Shown here: positions 7,247-13,480 of the stretch, piece by piece
How the letters are laid out: every line of letters starts with the position of its first letter
Position numbering within the stretch: the stretch's first letter is position 1
DNA from: Spirochaeta sp.
GTDB lineage: Bacteria; Spirochaetota; Spirochaetia; DSM-27196; Alkalispirochaetaceae
Assembly: GCA_007117185.1 (NCBI GenBank)
Contig: SKHA01000079.1
Coordinates: forward strand, 1 to 14,370
Direction: 5' to 3'
Length of the DNA: 14,370 bases
Notes under the pieces: generated by a model
What the model was told of the DNA's origin: nothing
What the model saw: the letters and a program-made list of their open reading frames with translations, nothing else
Database searches by the model: none
Position numbers and translations under genes: made by a program

Positions 7247-7267
7247 CTTTTACCCCGGCGGTAAAAG
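7247..7267. promoter_or_regulatory. Perfect inverted repeat overlapping the recA promoter; candidate operator (SOS box?)
   Basis: CTTTTACC (7247-7254), a 5-base centre and GGTAAAAG (7260-7267) make a perfect 8-bp dyad, 21 bases in all. It covers the predicted recA -35 box and most of the spacer, and ends 3 bases before the -10 box. That is where a LexA-type repressor would sit. It matches none of the LexA boxes I know (E. coli CTGT-N8-ACAG, Bacillus GAAC-N4-GTTC, Leptospira TTTG-N5-CAAA). A terminator role is unlikely because neither divergent gene ends here. Confidence 0.5.
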
Positions 7268-7276
7268 CGCTATACT
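7249..7276 (+). promoter_or_regulatory. Predicted recA operon promoter
   Basis: TTTACC (7249-7254, 4/6 match to the -35 consensus) and TATACT (7271-7276, 5/6 match to the -10) are separated by 16 bases. Transcription would start near 7283, leaving a leader of about 55 bases. The leader holds a short hairpin (CGTCG at 7304-7308, CGACG at 7312-7316) and the ribosome site GAGG (7329-7332), 5 bases before the ATG. Confidence 0.55.
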
Positions 7277-7337
7277 CACTGGCGACAGTAAATAAGGTAT
7301 ACACGTCGATCCGACGACTACGATCAGTGAGGTTTTT

Positions 7338-8540
7338 ATGGCAACAGCGTCCCAGAGTGCTACCGACACCGAAAAAGGCAAAGCGATAGAGGCAGCCAGA
7401 CTGCACATAGAGAAGCAGTTTGGAAAGGGTTCAATCATGAAGCTCGGAGAGAACCTCAACCCCGTGGGGATCGAGACGATTCCCAGCGGTTCCATCATCC
7501 TTGATGAAGCACTGGGGCTTGGCGGGTATCCCCGGGGGCGCATTCTTGAGGTCTACGGGCCGGAATCATCGGGAAAGACAACCCTGGCCCTGCATGCAAT
7601 CGCCGAGGCCCAGAAGAAGGGTGGTGTTGCCGCATTCATCGATGCCGAGCACGCCCTGGACCCGGTGTACGCGCGAAATCTCGGGGTGGATACTGACGCG
7701 TTGTGGGTCTCTCAGCCGGATAACGGAGAACAGGCGCTGGAAATAGCTGAAGCTCTGGTGCGCAGTAAGGCGGTTGATATCATCGTGGTGGACTCGGTGG
7801 CCGCCCTGACCCCCAAAGCGGAGATTGAGGGCGACATGGGAGACAGTCACGTGGGACTTCAGGCTCGCCTCATGAGCCAGGCGCTGCGCAAGCTCACCGG
7901 GATCATCTCCAAGACATCCACCGTTCTCATCTTCATAAACCAGATTCGCATGAAGATCGGGGTGATGTTCGGCAACCCCGAGACCACCACCGGTGGCAAT
8001 GCCCTCAAGTTCTACGCTTCCCTGCGTCTTGAGGTTCGTCGGATTGAGACGATCAGCAAGGGGTCCGACGATGCGATCGGAAACCGCGTGCGGGTGAAGG
8101 TGGTCAAGAACAAGGTGGCTCCCCCATTCAGAAAGGTGGAGCTGGAGATCATCTTCGGCAAAGGTATTTCCGCGACGGCCAGCCTCCTGGATGCCGCCCT
8201 GAAGTACGATCTGGTCCAGAAAAGTGGCTCCTGGTACTCTTACGGCGAAGACCGGATCGGCCAGGGCCGGGAAAATGCCAAGCAGTTTCTTGATGACAAC
8301 CCCGATGCGTCGGCGGCCCTTGAGGTGCGCCTGCGGGAGTTGATGTTCCCCGTCGCCGGCAAAAATGGCGGCACCGGCACCGATGCCGCCAAAGCCACGT
8401 CGAAAGAGGGGGCCGGCGAAGCGGTGCCGGAAAAGAAGGACGAGAAAAGCTCATCCCGGGGAAAGGCTGCAGCAAAGGCGGGGGATCAGGACGATGACGT
8501 GCCCTCTGATGACGGCCCCTCCGAGGACGAGCTCTTCTGA
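7338..8540 (+). CDS. recA: RecA recombinase
   Basis: RecA forms ATP-dependent filaments on single-stranded DNA, drives homologous pairing and strand exchange, and stimulates self-cleavage of LexA-type repressors where these exist. The protein is full length at 400 residues. Walker A is GPESSGKTT (74-82) and Walker B is DIIVVD (147-152). The L2 DNA-binding loop with NQIRMKIGVMFGNPETTTGG (201-220) is intact, as is the catalytic Glu in DAEHALDP. The core ends near residue 340. The last 60 residues form a low-complexity tail, first Ala/Lys/Glu-rich and then strongly acidic (DDDVPSDDGPSEDELF), longer than the E. coli tail but of the same character. The start has a good ribosome site (GAGG, 5 bases). 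It heads a seven-gene operon; the folK reading frame overlaps its stop. Confidence 0.99.
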   Translation: MATASQSATDTEKGKAIEAARLHIEKQFGKGSIMKLGENLNPVGIETIPSGSIILDEALGLGGYPRGRILEVYGPESSGKTTLALHAIAEAQKKGGVAAFIDAEHALDPVYARNLGVDTDALWVSQPDNGEQALEIAEALVRSKAVDIIVVDSVAALTPKAEIEGDMGDSHVGLQARLMSQALRKLTGIISKTSTVLIFINQIRMKIGVMFGNPETTTGGNALKFYASLRLEVRRIETISKGSDDAIGNRVRVKVVKNKVAPPFRKVELEIIFGKGISATASLLDAALKYDLVQKSGSWYSYGEDRIGQGRENAKQFLDDNPDASAALEVRLRELMFPVAGKNGGTGTDAAKATSKEGAGEAVPEKKDEKSSSRGKAAAKAGDQDDDVPSDDGPSEDELF

Positions 8541-9019
8541 GTTGGAGGGTTTACCTCGGTCTGGGAGCCAACGTCTCCGGAATCATGGGGTCACCTGCCC
8601 GGACTCTGGCCTGGGTTGGAGACAAGATCGCCGGTCTGGGCACTGACGTCCGGTTTTCCCGGGTCTTCCGTACCGCACCAATGCACCGTACCGATCAGCC
8701 GGAGTACCTGAACCAGGCGGCTACCCTGATGATCTCGATGTCGCCGCATCAGGCGTTGCGGGTCTTTCACCGTCTTGAGGTTCAGGCAGGCCGTCAACGC
8801 CGGGCAGAAGTGCGTTACGGGCCACGTGCGCTGGATATCGACATTCTCCTGTTCGGAGATATTGTGCTGGACAGCGTGGACCTGAAAATACCCCATCCCC
8901 TGATGCACCGCCGCCCCTTTGTCCTGCATCCACTGCTGGAACTGGCGCCGGACCTCAGGGACCCCCGCAGCGGTGGCGGGTGGGGCTGTTGCCTCCGGGA
9001 AGAGGGACAATTATACTGA
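8537..9019 (+). CDS. folK: 2-amino-4-hydroxy-6-hydroxymethyldihydropteridine pyrophosphokinase, probable CTG start
   Basis: HPPK transfers pyrophosphate from ATP to 6-hydroxymethyl-7,8-dihydropterin, the step before dihydropteroate synthase in folate synthesis. Family hallmarks are the N-terminal VYLGLGANVS (5-14), PEYLNQA (55-61), RYGPRALDIDILLFGD (93-108, with Asp100 and Asp102 as the metal pair) and IPHPLMHRRPFVLHPLLELAP (118-138). The conserved first strand lies before the first ATG (8585). The only start-like codon between the in-frame stop at 8510 and that strand is CTG at 8537. It overlaps the recA stop (CTGA) and has GAGGA (8523-8527) 9 bases upstream. This gives 160 residues, close to the 159 of E. 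coli HPPK. Starting at 8585 would remove the first beta strand. The C-terminus is Gly-rich and weakly conserved. Confidence 0.88.
   Translation: MSWRVYLGLGANVSGIMGSPARTLAWVGDKIAGLGTDVRFSRVFRTAPMHRTDQPEYLNQAATLMISMSPHQALRVFHRLEVQAGRQRRAEVRYGPRALDIDILLFGDIVLDSVDLKIPHPLMHRRPFVLHPLLELAPDLRDPRSGGGWGCCLREEGQLY
8989..9017 (+). promoter_or_regulatory. Possible internal promoter before scpA
   Basis: TTGCCT (8989-8994) and TATACT (9012-9017) are separated by 17 bases at the end of folK. The predicted start, near 9024, lies only a few bases before the scpA ATG at 9028. Such matches occur by chance, so this is tentative. Confidence 0.3.
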
Positions 9020-9027
9020 GCGGCACC

Positions 9028-9801
9028 ATGGAAGCGGAGCAGCCATCTCAACCCCATACCGTACGGCTTGAACAGTTTGAAGGCCCGCTGGATCTGCTCA
9101 TTTTTCTGATTCGCAAGAACGAGATGAACATCTACGATATCCCCATCGCGCGGATCACCGAACAGTACCTGTCATTCCTGGAATACGCCGCCCGGGTGGA
9201 TCTTGAGACCCTCACGGACTTTTACGTGATGGCGGCGACGCTGCTGTACATAAAGTCACGGATGCTGCTCCCCAACGAAAGCCTTGCAGACGATGACGAA
9301 CCGGAGGATCCCCGACAGGAACTGGTTGAAAAACTGATCGAATACCAGCGATTCAGAAAGCTGAGCGACCTGATGACGGACCGCGAAGAGGACCTGGATT
9401 ACCTTCTGGAGCGCAAGTCGGCCCAACCGGTGTTACCGTTTGAGGACACCGAGGACCTCTGGACCCAGATTGACGTGTGGGACCTGGTAAAGACGTTCTC
9501 CCGGATCATCTCGACTCTCAGTGTGGACAGGCTGGTCAGCCTCCACGAAGAGGTCACTGTCAACGAGAAGCTGACCCTGATAGAGGAACTGCTGGAGCGA
9601 AAGGGTGATTTTCTCTTCACCGACCTGATCAGGGCCGGCGGTTCAATGATGGAGCTCGTCTGCGCGTTCATCGCCATTCTCGAGGCGGCCAGACAACGCA
9701 GGATTCGGATTCTCCAGAACAGGATGTTTGGTGACATCAGGATTACCCCCGGTGAGCCCCTTCCGGTACTGCCGGACGGGACCGAGACAGAGGAGTTCTG
9801 A
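9028..9801 (+). CDS. scpA: Segregation and condensation protein A (kleisin)
   Basis: ScpA is the kleisin subunit that bridges the two heads of an SMC dimer and, with ScpB, forms the bacterial condensin that compacts and separates chromosomes. At 257 residues the length is typical. The signature N-terminal domain is LEQFEGPLDLLIFLIRKNEMNIYDIPIARITEQYL (14-48), followed by the conserved ATLLYIKSRMLLP (70-82). An acidic linker spans about 87-97, and the C-terminal winged-helix domain lies at about 180-236, containing FLFTDLI and the usual FIAILEAARQRRIRILQ. The ATG at 9028 is chosen because the family starts about ten residues before FEGPLDLL; an upstream in-frame codon would overlap folK with unrelated sequence. 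The ribosome site is weak. scpB follows after 2 bases. No smc gene is in the window. Confidence 0.96.
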   Translation: MEAEQPSQPHTVRLEQFEGPLDLLIFLIRKNEMNIYDIPIARITEQYLSFLEYAARVDLETLTDFYVMAATLLYIKSRMLLPNESLADDDEPEDPRQELVEKLIEYQRFRKLSDLMTDREEDLDYLLERKSAQPVLPFEDTEDLWTQIDVWDLVKTFSRIISTLSVDRLVSLHEEVTVNEKLTLIEELLERKGDFLFTDLIRAGGSMMELVCAFIAILEAARQRRIRILQNRMFGDIRITPGEPLPVLPDGTETEEF

Positions 9802-9803
9802 AG

Positions 9804-10337
9804 GTGGAACAGGAAAAAGCGCTGGTGGAAGCGATCCTCTTTCTTGAGGTTGAACCGGTGGAGGTTCGCACCATTGCCTCGATTACGGGGCTCTCCCGTG
9901 AACAGGTGGAGCAGGTTCTGGTGGAACTCCGCAGCGACTACGCTCGTGCGGATCGCGGTATGGAGGTGCTGACGATCGGTGGAGGAGTACAACTGACTCC
10001 CAAACGTGACCTCTGGCCGCGACTGCGTGAACGCTTCGGCCGCAAGCGGGAGGCCCGGCTGTCCCGGGCCGCGATGGAGACCCTTTCCATTGTAGCGTAC
10101 TCACAGCCGGTTACCCGCGGTGAGATTGAAAGTCTCAGGGGCGTTGCCGCTGACGGGATGATCCGTCAGCTCCTGGACCGGAATATGATCCGCGAGGTCG
10201 GCAAAAAAGACGCTCCGGGTCGACCTCTGCAGTATGGAACCACCAGGGAGTTCCTCAAGCACTTCGGCCTGGAGAGCATCGCCGATCTGCCAAAACTCGA
10301 TGAAGTGGAACGGGAACGGTTTAATTTAAATGGATAA
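9804..10337 (+). CDS. scpB: Segregation and condensation protein B
   Basis: ScpB forms a dimer that binds the ScpA kleisin and regulates the SMC-ScpAB condensin. The 177-residue protein has two winged-helix domains, at about residues 1-75 and 83-155. The second carries the family signature LSRAAMETLSIVAYSQPVTRGEIESLRGV (86-114), followed by LLDRNMIREVGKKDAPGRPLQYGTTREFLKHFGL (123-156). The start is GTG at 9804, with GAGGAG (9790-9795) 8 bases upstream, inside the end of scpA. Only 2 bases separate the genes, which suggests coupled translation and balanced subunit output. The end overlaps the next gene by 8 bases. Confidence 0.96.
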   Translation: MEQEKALVEAILFLEVEPVEVRTIASITGLSREQVEQVLVELRSDYARADRGMEVLTIGGGVQLTPKRDLWPRLRERFGRKREARLSRAAMETLSIVAYSQPVTRGEIESLRGVAADGMIRQLLDRNMIREVGKKDAPGRPLQYGTTREFLKHFGLESIADLPKLDEVERERFNLNG

Positions 10338-11112
10338 CAGCAAAGAAGATGCAACGGTACGGATAAACCGCTACCTGGCCCAGGCAAACATGGGTTCCCG
10401 TCGATCCTGCGAGGAACTGGTAAGACAGGGTCGCGTTCAGGTTGACGGCGAAACGGTTCAGGACCTCAGCCGCCGCATCTCCCCGGACGAGACGGTCCGG
10501 GTAGACGGGAAAGTGATTCACCGGGACAGGCACAGCGTCGTCTTTGCCCTTAACAAGCCGGTGAGGGTCCTGACATCCGAGAAAGACCCGGAGGGACGAC
10601 CGCTGGCCATTACCTTCCTGCGCCCCCACCATTCAGGGCACTTGTTTTCAATCGGAAGGCTGGACTTTCTCTCAAGCGGTCTGCTTTTGTTTACCAACGA
10701 TGGCGATCTGGCGCAAAAACTGATGCGGCCCGATTCCAGGATCGACCGGGTCTACACGGTGGAGACAAATGACCAGATCCCCGAAGATGTCCTGCAGGCC
10801 GGTCTGAAGGGCATCACATCCGAAGGCGTACGCTACCGGATCAGCCACTACCATCGTCATTCCGCCCGACGGGTGACCATAACCCTGCAGGAAGGAAAGA
10901 ACCGGGAGATCCGCCGCTTTTTCGCGCATTTCCGGATCAAAGTTCACCGGATCCACCGGGTGCGGTATGGAACAGTAGCTATCGGTAACCTGACGGAAGG
11001 GCAGGTCCGAAAGCTCACAGCTCAGGAAGTGCGCCGATTACTCTCTTCACTGCAGAAAAGTTCGGGAGGTGCAGATGGTCGTCACGATCGACGGTCCAGC
11101 AGGAACCGGTAA
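10330..11112 (+). CDS. RluB/RsuA-family rRNA pseudouridine synthase
   Basis: A pseudouridine synthase of the RsuA/RluB/RluE/RluF branch, acting on ribosomal RNA. Residues about 9-56 form an S4 RNA-binding domain (VRINRYLAQANMGSRRSCEELV). The catalytic motif is GRLDFLSSGLLLFTNDG (109-125), with Asp112 as the expected nucleophile. The late motif EGKNREIRRFF (188-198) and HRIHRVRYG (206-214) are also typical. Next to scpB, the usual bacterial member is the RluB type, which modifies 23S rRNA, but the sequence alone does not fix the target. The ATG at 10330 overlaps the end of scpB by 8 bases and has no strong ribosome site, so coupling is likely. The last 13 codons overlap cmk in another frame, giving a basic tail (RHDRRSSRNR). 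Confidence 0.92.
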   Translation: MDNSKEDATVRINRYLAQANMGSRRSCEELVRQGRVQVDGETVQDLSRRISPDETVRVDGKVIHRDRHSVVFALNKPVRVLTSEKDPEGRPLAITFLRPHHSGHLFSIGRLDFLSSGLLLFTNDGDLAQKLMRPDSRIDRVYTVETNDQIPEDVLQAGLKGITSEGVRYRISHYHRHSARRVTITLQEGKNREIRRFFAHFRIKVHRIHRVRYGTVAIGNLTEGQVRKLTAQEVRRLLSSLQKSSGGADGRHDRRSSRNR

Positions 11113-11731
11113 GAGCACCGTCAGCCAGGCCGCTGCCGCCGCATCCCAACTGTTCTACCTCAACTCCGGTCGTTTCTATCGCGCCGTGGGGTGGAAAGCC
11201 CGGCAAGAGGGGATCGATCCAGACAATTCTGAAGCCATTATGGCGGTGGCACGGGATATCTCGATTGAAATCATTGGCGATGAATTTCTGGTTGACCAGC
11301 AGTCCGTCGGGTCGGAACTGCACACCCCGGAAATTGACAGCATCGTTGCCCCGATTTCGTCGATCCCGGAGGTCCGCAGCGCCATCAACCAGCGGCTGCG
11401 ACGCTTTGCCCGGGAACGAGACGTAATCGTCGAGGGTCGCGACATGAGCACCGTTGTCTTTCCCGACGCCGAGATCAAGATATATCTCGACGCGGACCCT
11501 GAAGAACGAGCCCGACGGCGGTTCAACCAGGGCTCCGGCGTGTTGTCTCTTGAAGAGGTCCTGAAGAGTATGGAAGAACGCGATCGGATTGATCGCAACA
11601 AACCAACCGGATCGTTGCGGCAGGCTGATGAGGCTACCTACATTGACACGACGGACTTGACCCTAGCTGAAGTTTGTGAGAAAGTCGTAAGCATTATACT
11701 GGACAGAAAAAATCACGGCAGGAGTAACTAG
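11075..11731 (+). CDS. cmk: Cytidylate (CMP/dCMP) kinase
   Basis: The enzyme phosphorylates CMP and dCMP with ATP for pyrimidine nucleotide recycling. At 218 residues it is the usual bacterial CMP kinase length. Walker A is GPAGTGKST (7-15). The substrate region YLNSGRFYRAVG (28-39) corresponds to YLDSGAxYRAL, with Asp replaced by Asn and Ala-Met by Arg-Phe. GRDMSTVVFPDAEIKIYLDA (121-140) is nearly canonical. The lid reads ERDRIDRNKPTGSL (168-181), with Lys and Ser where Arg and Pro are common. These changes are mild and the gene looks functional. The ATG at 11075 has GGGAGG (11064-11069) 5 bases upstream; a GTG two codons earlier overlaps that site. It overlaps the upstream gene by 38 bases and is followed by rpsA, a classic gene pair. 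Confidence 0.94.
   Translation: MVVTIDGPAGTGKSTVSQAAAAASQLFYLNSGRFYRAVGWKARQEGIDPDNSEAIMAVARDISIEIIGDEFLVDQQSVGSELHTPEIDSIVAPISSIPEVRSAINQRLRRFARERDVIVEGRDMSTVVFPDAEIKIYLDADPEERARRRFNQGSGVLSLEEVLKSMEERDRIDRNKPTGSLRQADEATYIDTTDLTLAEVCEKVVSIILDRKNHGRSN
11674..11700 (+). promoter_or_regulatory. Possible internal promoter for rpsA
   Basis: TTGTGA (11674-11679) and TATACT (11695-11700) are separated by 15 bases near the end of cmk. Transcription would start near 11707, giving a leader of about 30 bases that includes AGGAG (11720-11724). The spacing is short. A separate rpsA promoter inside or after cmk is known in E. coli, which makes it plausible. Confidence 0.3.
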
Positions 11732-11737
11732 TTTATC

Positions 11738-13450
11738 ATGGCAGATAAGGACGCACAATTCGCTGAACCTTCTTCGCAGGAGACCCAGGCACAGGAAATG
11801 CAGATGCAGTTTCTTGAGCAGCTGGATGCTCTGGAGGAGGGGCAGCTTGTCGAGGGCACTGTAGTACAGGTCAGCGGCGAAGAGGTTTTCATTGACATCG
11901 GGTACAAGGCTGAAGGCCGTATCGCTCTGGACGAGCTTGACAGCATTCCCGAGGTTGGCGATGTCCTGGAAGTTGTGCTCCTTCGTAAAGATATCAGAAA
12001 CGGCGGCGTATCAGTTTCCAAACGAAAAGCCGACGAGAAGAAGTTCTGGAAGGAACTCAAGGAAGCGTTTCAGGACCGGACTCCCGTCCATGGCAAGGTT
12101 GCCAAAGCGATCAAGGGCGGTTTTGAGATTCAGCTCAAAGGCGGCGTTCGCGGGTTCAACCCCATTTCAAAAATTGATATCCGCCGGGTGGACGAGCCGG
12201 ATGAGTACGTCGGAATAGAAGACTTCTTTTTCGTCGAACGCATCTACAGCGACAACCGCGTGAATATCGTCCTTTCCCGTCGCGCCTGGCTGGAACAGGA
12301 GACCGAGAAGAACCGTTCCCGCTTCTTTGACGAGGTCACCATCGGTGACGAGGTAGAAGGGGTGGTCAAGAGCTTTACCTCCTTTGGTGCCTTTATTGAC
12401 CTGGGCGGCTTTGACGGCCTCCTGCACATCAACGACATGAGCTGGGGTCACGTAACCCGGCCCAAAGATTACGTCAAGAAGGGCGACCGCATCCGTCTGA
12501 AAGTGATCAAGATGGACGCCGAAGAGAAGAAGATCAACCTGAGTCTGCGCCACATGACGCCGGACCCGTGGGAGACCTTTGAGGATCGCTACTGGGTTGA
12601 TCAGGTCGTTCGGGGCAGCGTAACCAAGCTCACCGATTTCGGTGCCTTCATTGAGCTTGAAGAGGGCATCGAGGGTCTCGTGCACATCTCGGAGATGTCC
12701 TGGGTTCAGCGAATCAACCATCCCCAGGAAATCCTCCAGCCCGGTCAGGAAGTGGAGACCAAGATTCTGGATTACGACATCCAGGCAGGTCGCGTTTCCC
12801 TTGGCCTGAAACAGGTTCTTGACAACCCATGGGAAGACATCGATCAGAAATTCCCGCAGGGCATGCGCATCAAGACCACCGTCAAGAAACTGACCGCCAC
12901 CGGGGCGTTTGTGGAGCTTGAGGAAGGAATCGACGGATTCCTTCACGTGGACGATCTCAGCTGGACAAAGCGCTACAAGAACCCCGGAGCTGTCCTTGAA
13001 GAGGGACAGGAGATCGAAGTTGTTGTTACCCTGAGCGATCCGGAGAACCAGAATATCCGGGTTGGCCTGAAACAGCTGGAAGACGATCCGTGGATGCAGT
13101 TGCGAGACGCATTCCCCCCCCGCAGTATCATTGACGGTGAGATCACAAACATCACCGACTTTGGAGTCTTTGTCCGTGTACAGGGTGGCGTTGAAGGGCT
13201 GATCAATAAGATGAACCTGGTGGATTCCCGCAACGAAACCTACGAAGACGCGATACAGCGCTTCAAGGTTGGAGACCAGATTCGTGCGGTTGTTACCGAG
13301 GTCAATCCGGGACGGCAGCGCCTTTCCCTCTCTGTACGGGAACTTCAGCGGCAGGAGCAGCAGCTTGAGCTCAAGAAGTACATTCACGACGACGAGGAAA
13401 ACGCCACTGTCACCCTCGGAGATTTCCTCAAAGAGAAGCAGGACACCTAA
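11738..13450 (+). CDS. rpsA: Ribosomal protein S1, six S1 domains
   Basis: S1 binds mRNA on the 30S subunit and helps initiate translation on structured or weakly marked messages. The 570-residue protein has six S1 (OB-fold) repeats at about residues 34-96, 114-182, 203-272, 288-358, 373-446 and 462-535. The third, fourth and fifth are the most canonical (TSFGAFIDLGGFDGLLHINDMSW; TDFGAFIELEEGIEGLVHISEMSW; TATGAFVELEEGIDGFLHVDDLSW). Domains 1-2, which dock to the ribosome in E. coli, are divergent as usual. A Gln/Glu-rich N-terminal segment (8-33) and an acidic tail (about 550-570) flank the repeats. AGGAG lies 13 bases before the ATG, further than ideal. It is the last gene of the recA operon. 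Functional S1 could help initiate the SD-poor starts noted elsewhere in the window. Confidence 0.97.
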   Translation: MADKDAQFAEPSSQETQAQEMQMQFLEQLDALEEGQLVEGTVVQVSGEEVFIDIGYKAEGRIALDELDSIPEVGDVLEVVLLRKDIRNGGVSVSKRKADEKKFWKELKEAFQDRTPVHGKVAKAIKGGFEIQLKGGVRGFNPISKIDIRRVDEPDEYVGIEDFFFVERIYSDNRVNIVLSRRAWLEQETEKNRSRFFDEVTIGDEVEGVVKSFTSFGAFIDLGGFDGLLHINDMSWGHVTRPKDYVKKGDRIRLKVIKMDAEEKKINLSLRHMTPDPWETFEDRYWVDQVVRGSVTKLTDFGAFIELEEGIEGLVHISEMSWVQRINHPQEILQPGQEVETKILDYDIQAGRVSLGLKQVLDNPWEDIDQKFPQGMRIKTTVKKLTATGAFVELEEGIDGFLHVDDLSWTKRYKNPGAVLEEGQEIEVVVTLSDPENQNIRVGLKQLEDDPWMQLRDAFPPRSIIDGEITNITDFGVFVRVQGGVEGLINKMNLVDSRNETYEDAIQRFKVGDQIRAVVTEVNPGRQRLSLSVRELQRQEQQLELKKYIHDDEENATVTLGDFLKEKQDT

Positions 13451-13463
13451 CGGGGCGTCCTGC
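13438..13463 (+). promoter_or_regulatory. Stem-loop spanning the rpsA stop codon
   Basis: GCAGGAC (13438-13444) and GTCCTGC (13457-13463) are perfectly complementary, with a 12-base loop that contains the rpsA stop; CC/GG inside the loop could extend the stem. No T-run follows, so it is not a standard terminator. It could limit readthrough or protect the mRNA end. Confidence 0.4.
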
Positions 13464-13480
13464 CCATGACCTGCCATGGG
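13463..13480 (+). promoter_or_regulatory. Hairpin covering the start codon of the GAF-AAA+ activator
   Basis: CCCATG (13463-13468) pairs with CATGGG (13475-13480) around a 6-base loop. The ATG at 13476 lies inside the right arm. It abuts the stem-loop over the rpsA stop, and the two share base 13463. The gene has no clear ribosome site, so the structure could hold translation low. Confidence 0.35.

Noticed and set aside
7247..7267. Inverted repeat read as a Rho-independent terminator
   Set aside because: It lies between two divergent gene starts, so nothing ends there, and no proper T-run follows. An operator role fits its position better.
7304..7316. Short CGTCG/CGACG hairpin in the recA leader as a riboswitch
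   Set aside because: It is too small and simple for any known riboswitch, and 5-bp stems are common by chance.
8585..8587. ATG at 8585 as the folK start
   Set aside because: It would delete the conserved first strand and pterin-pocket residues of HPPK.
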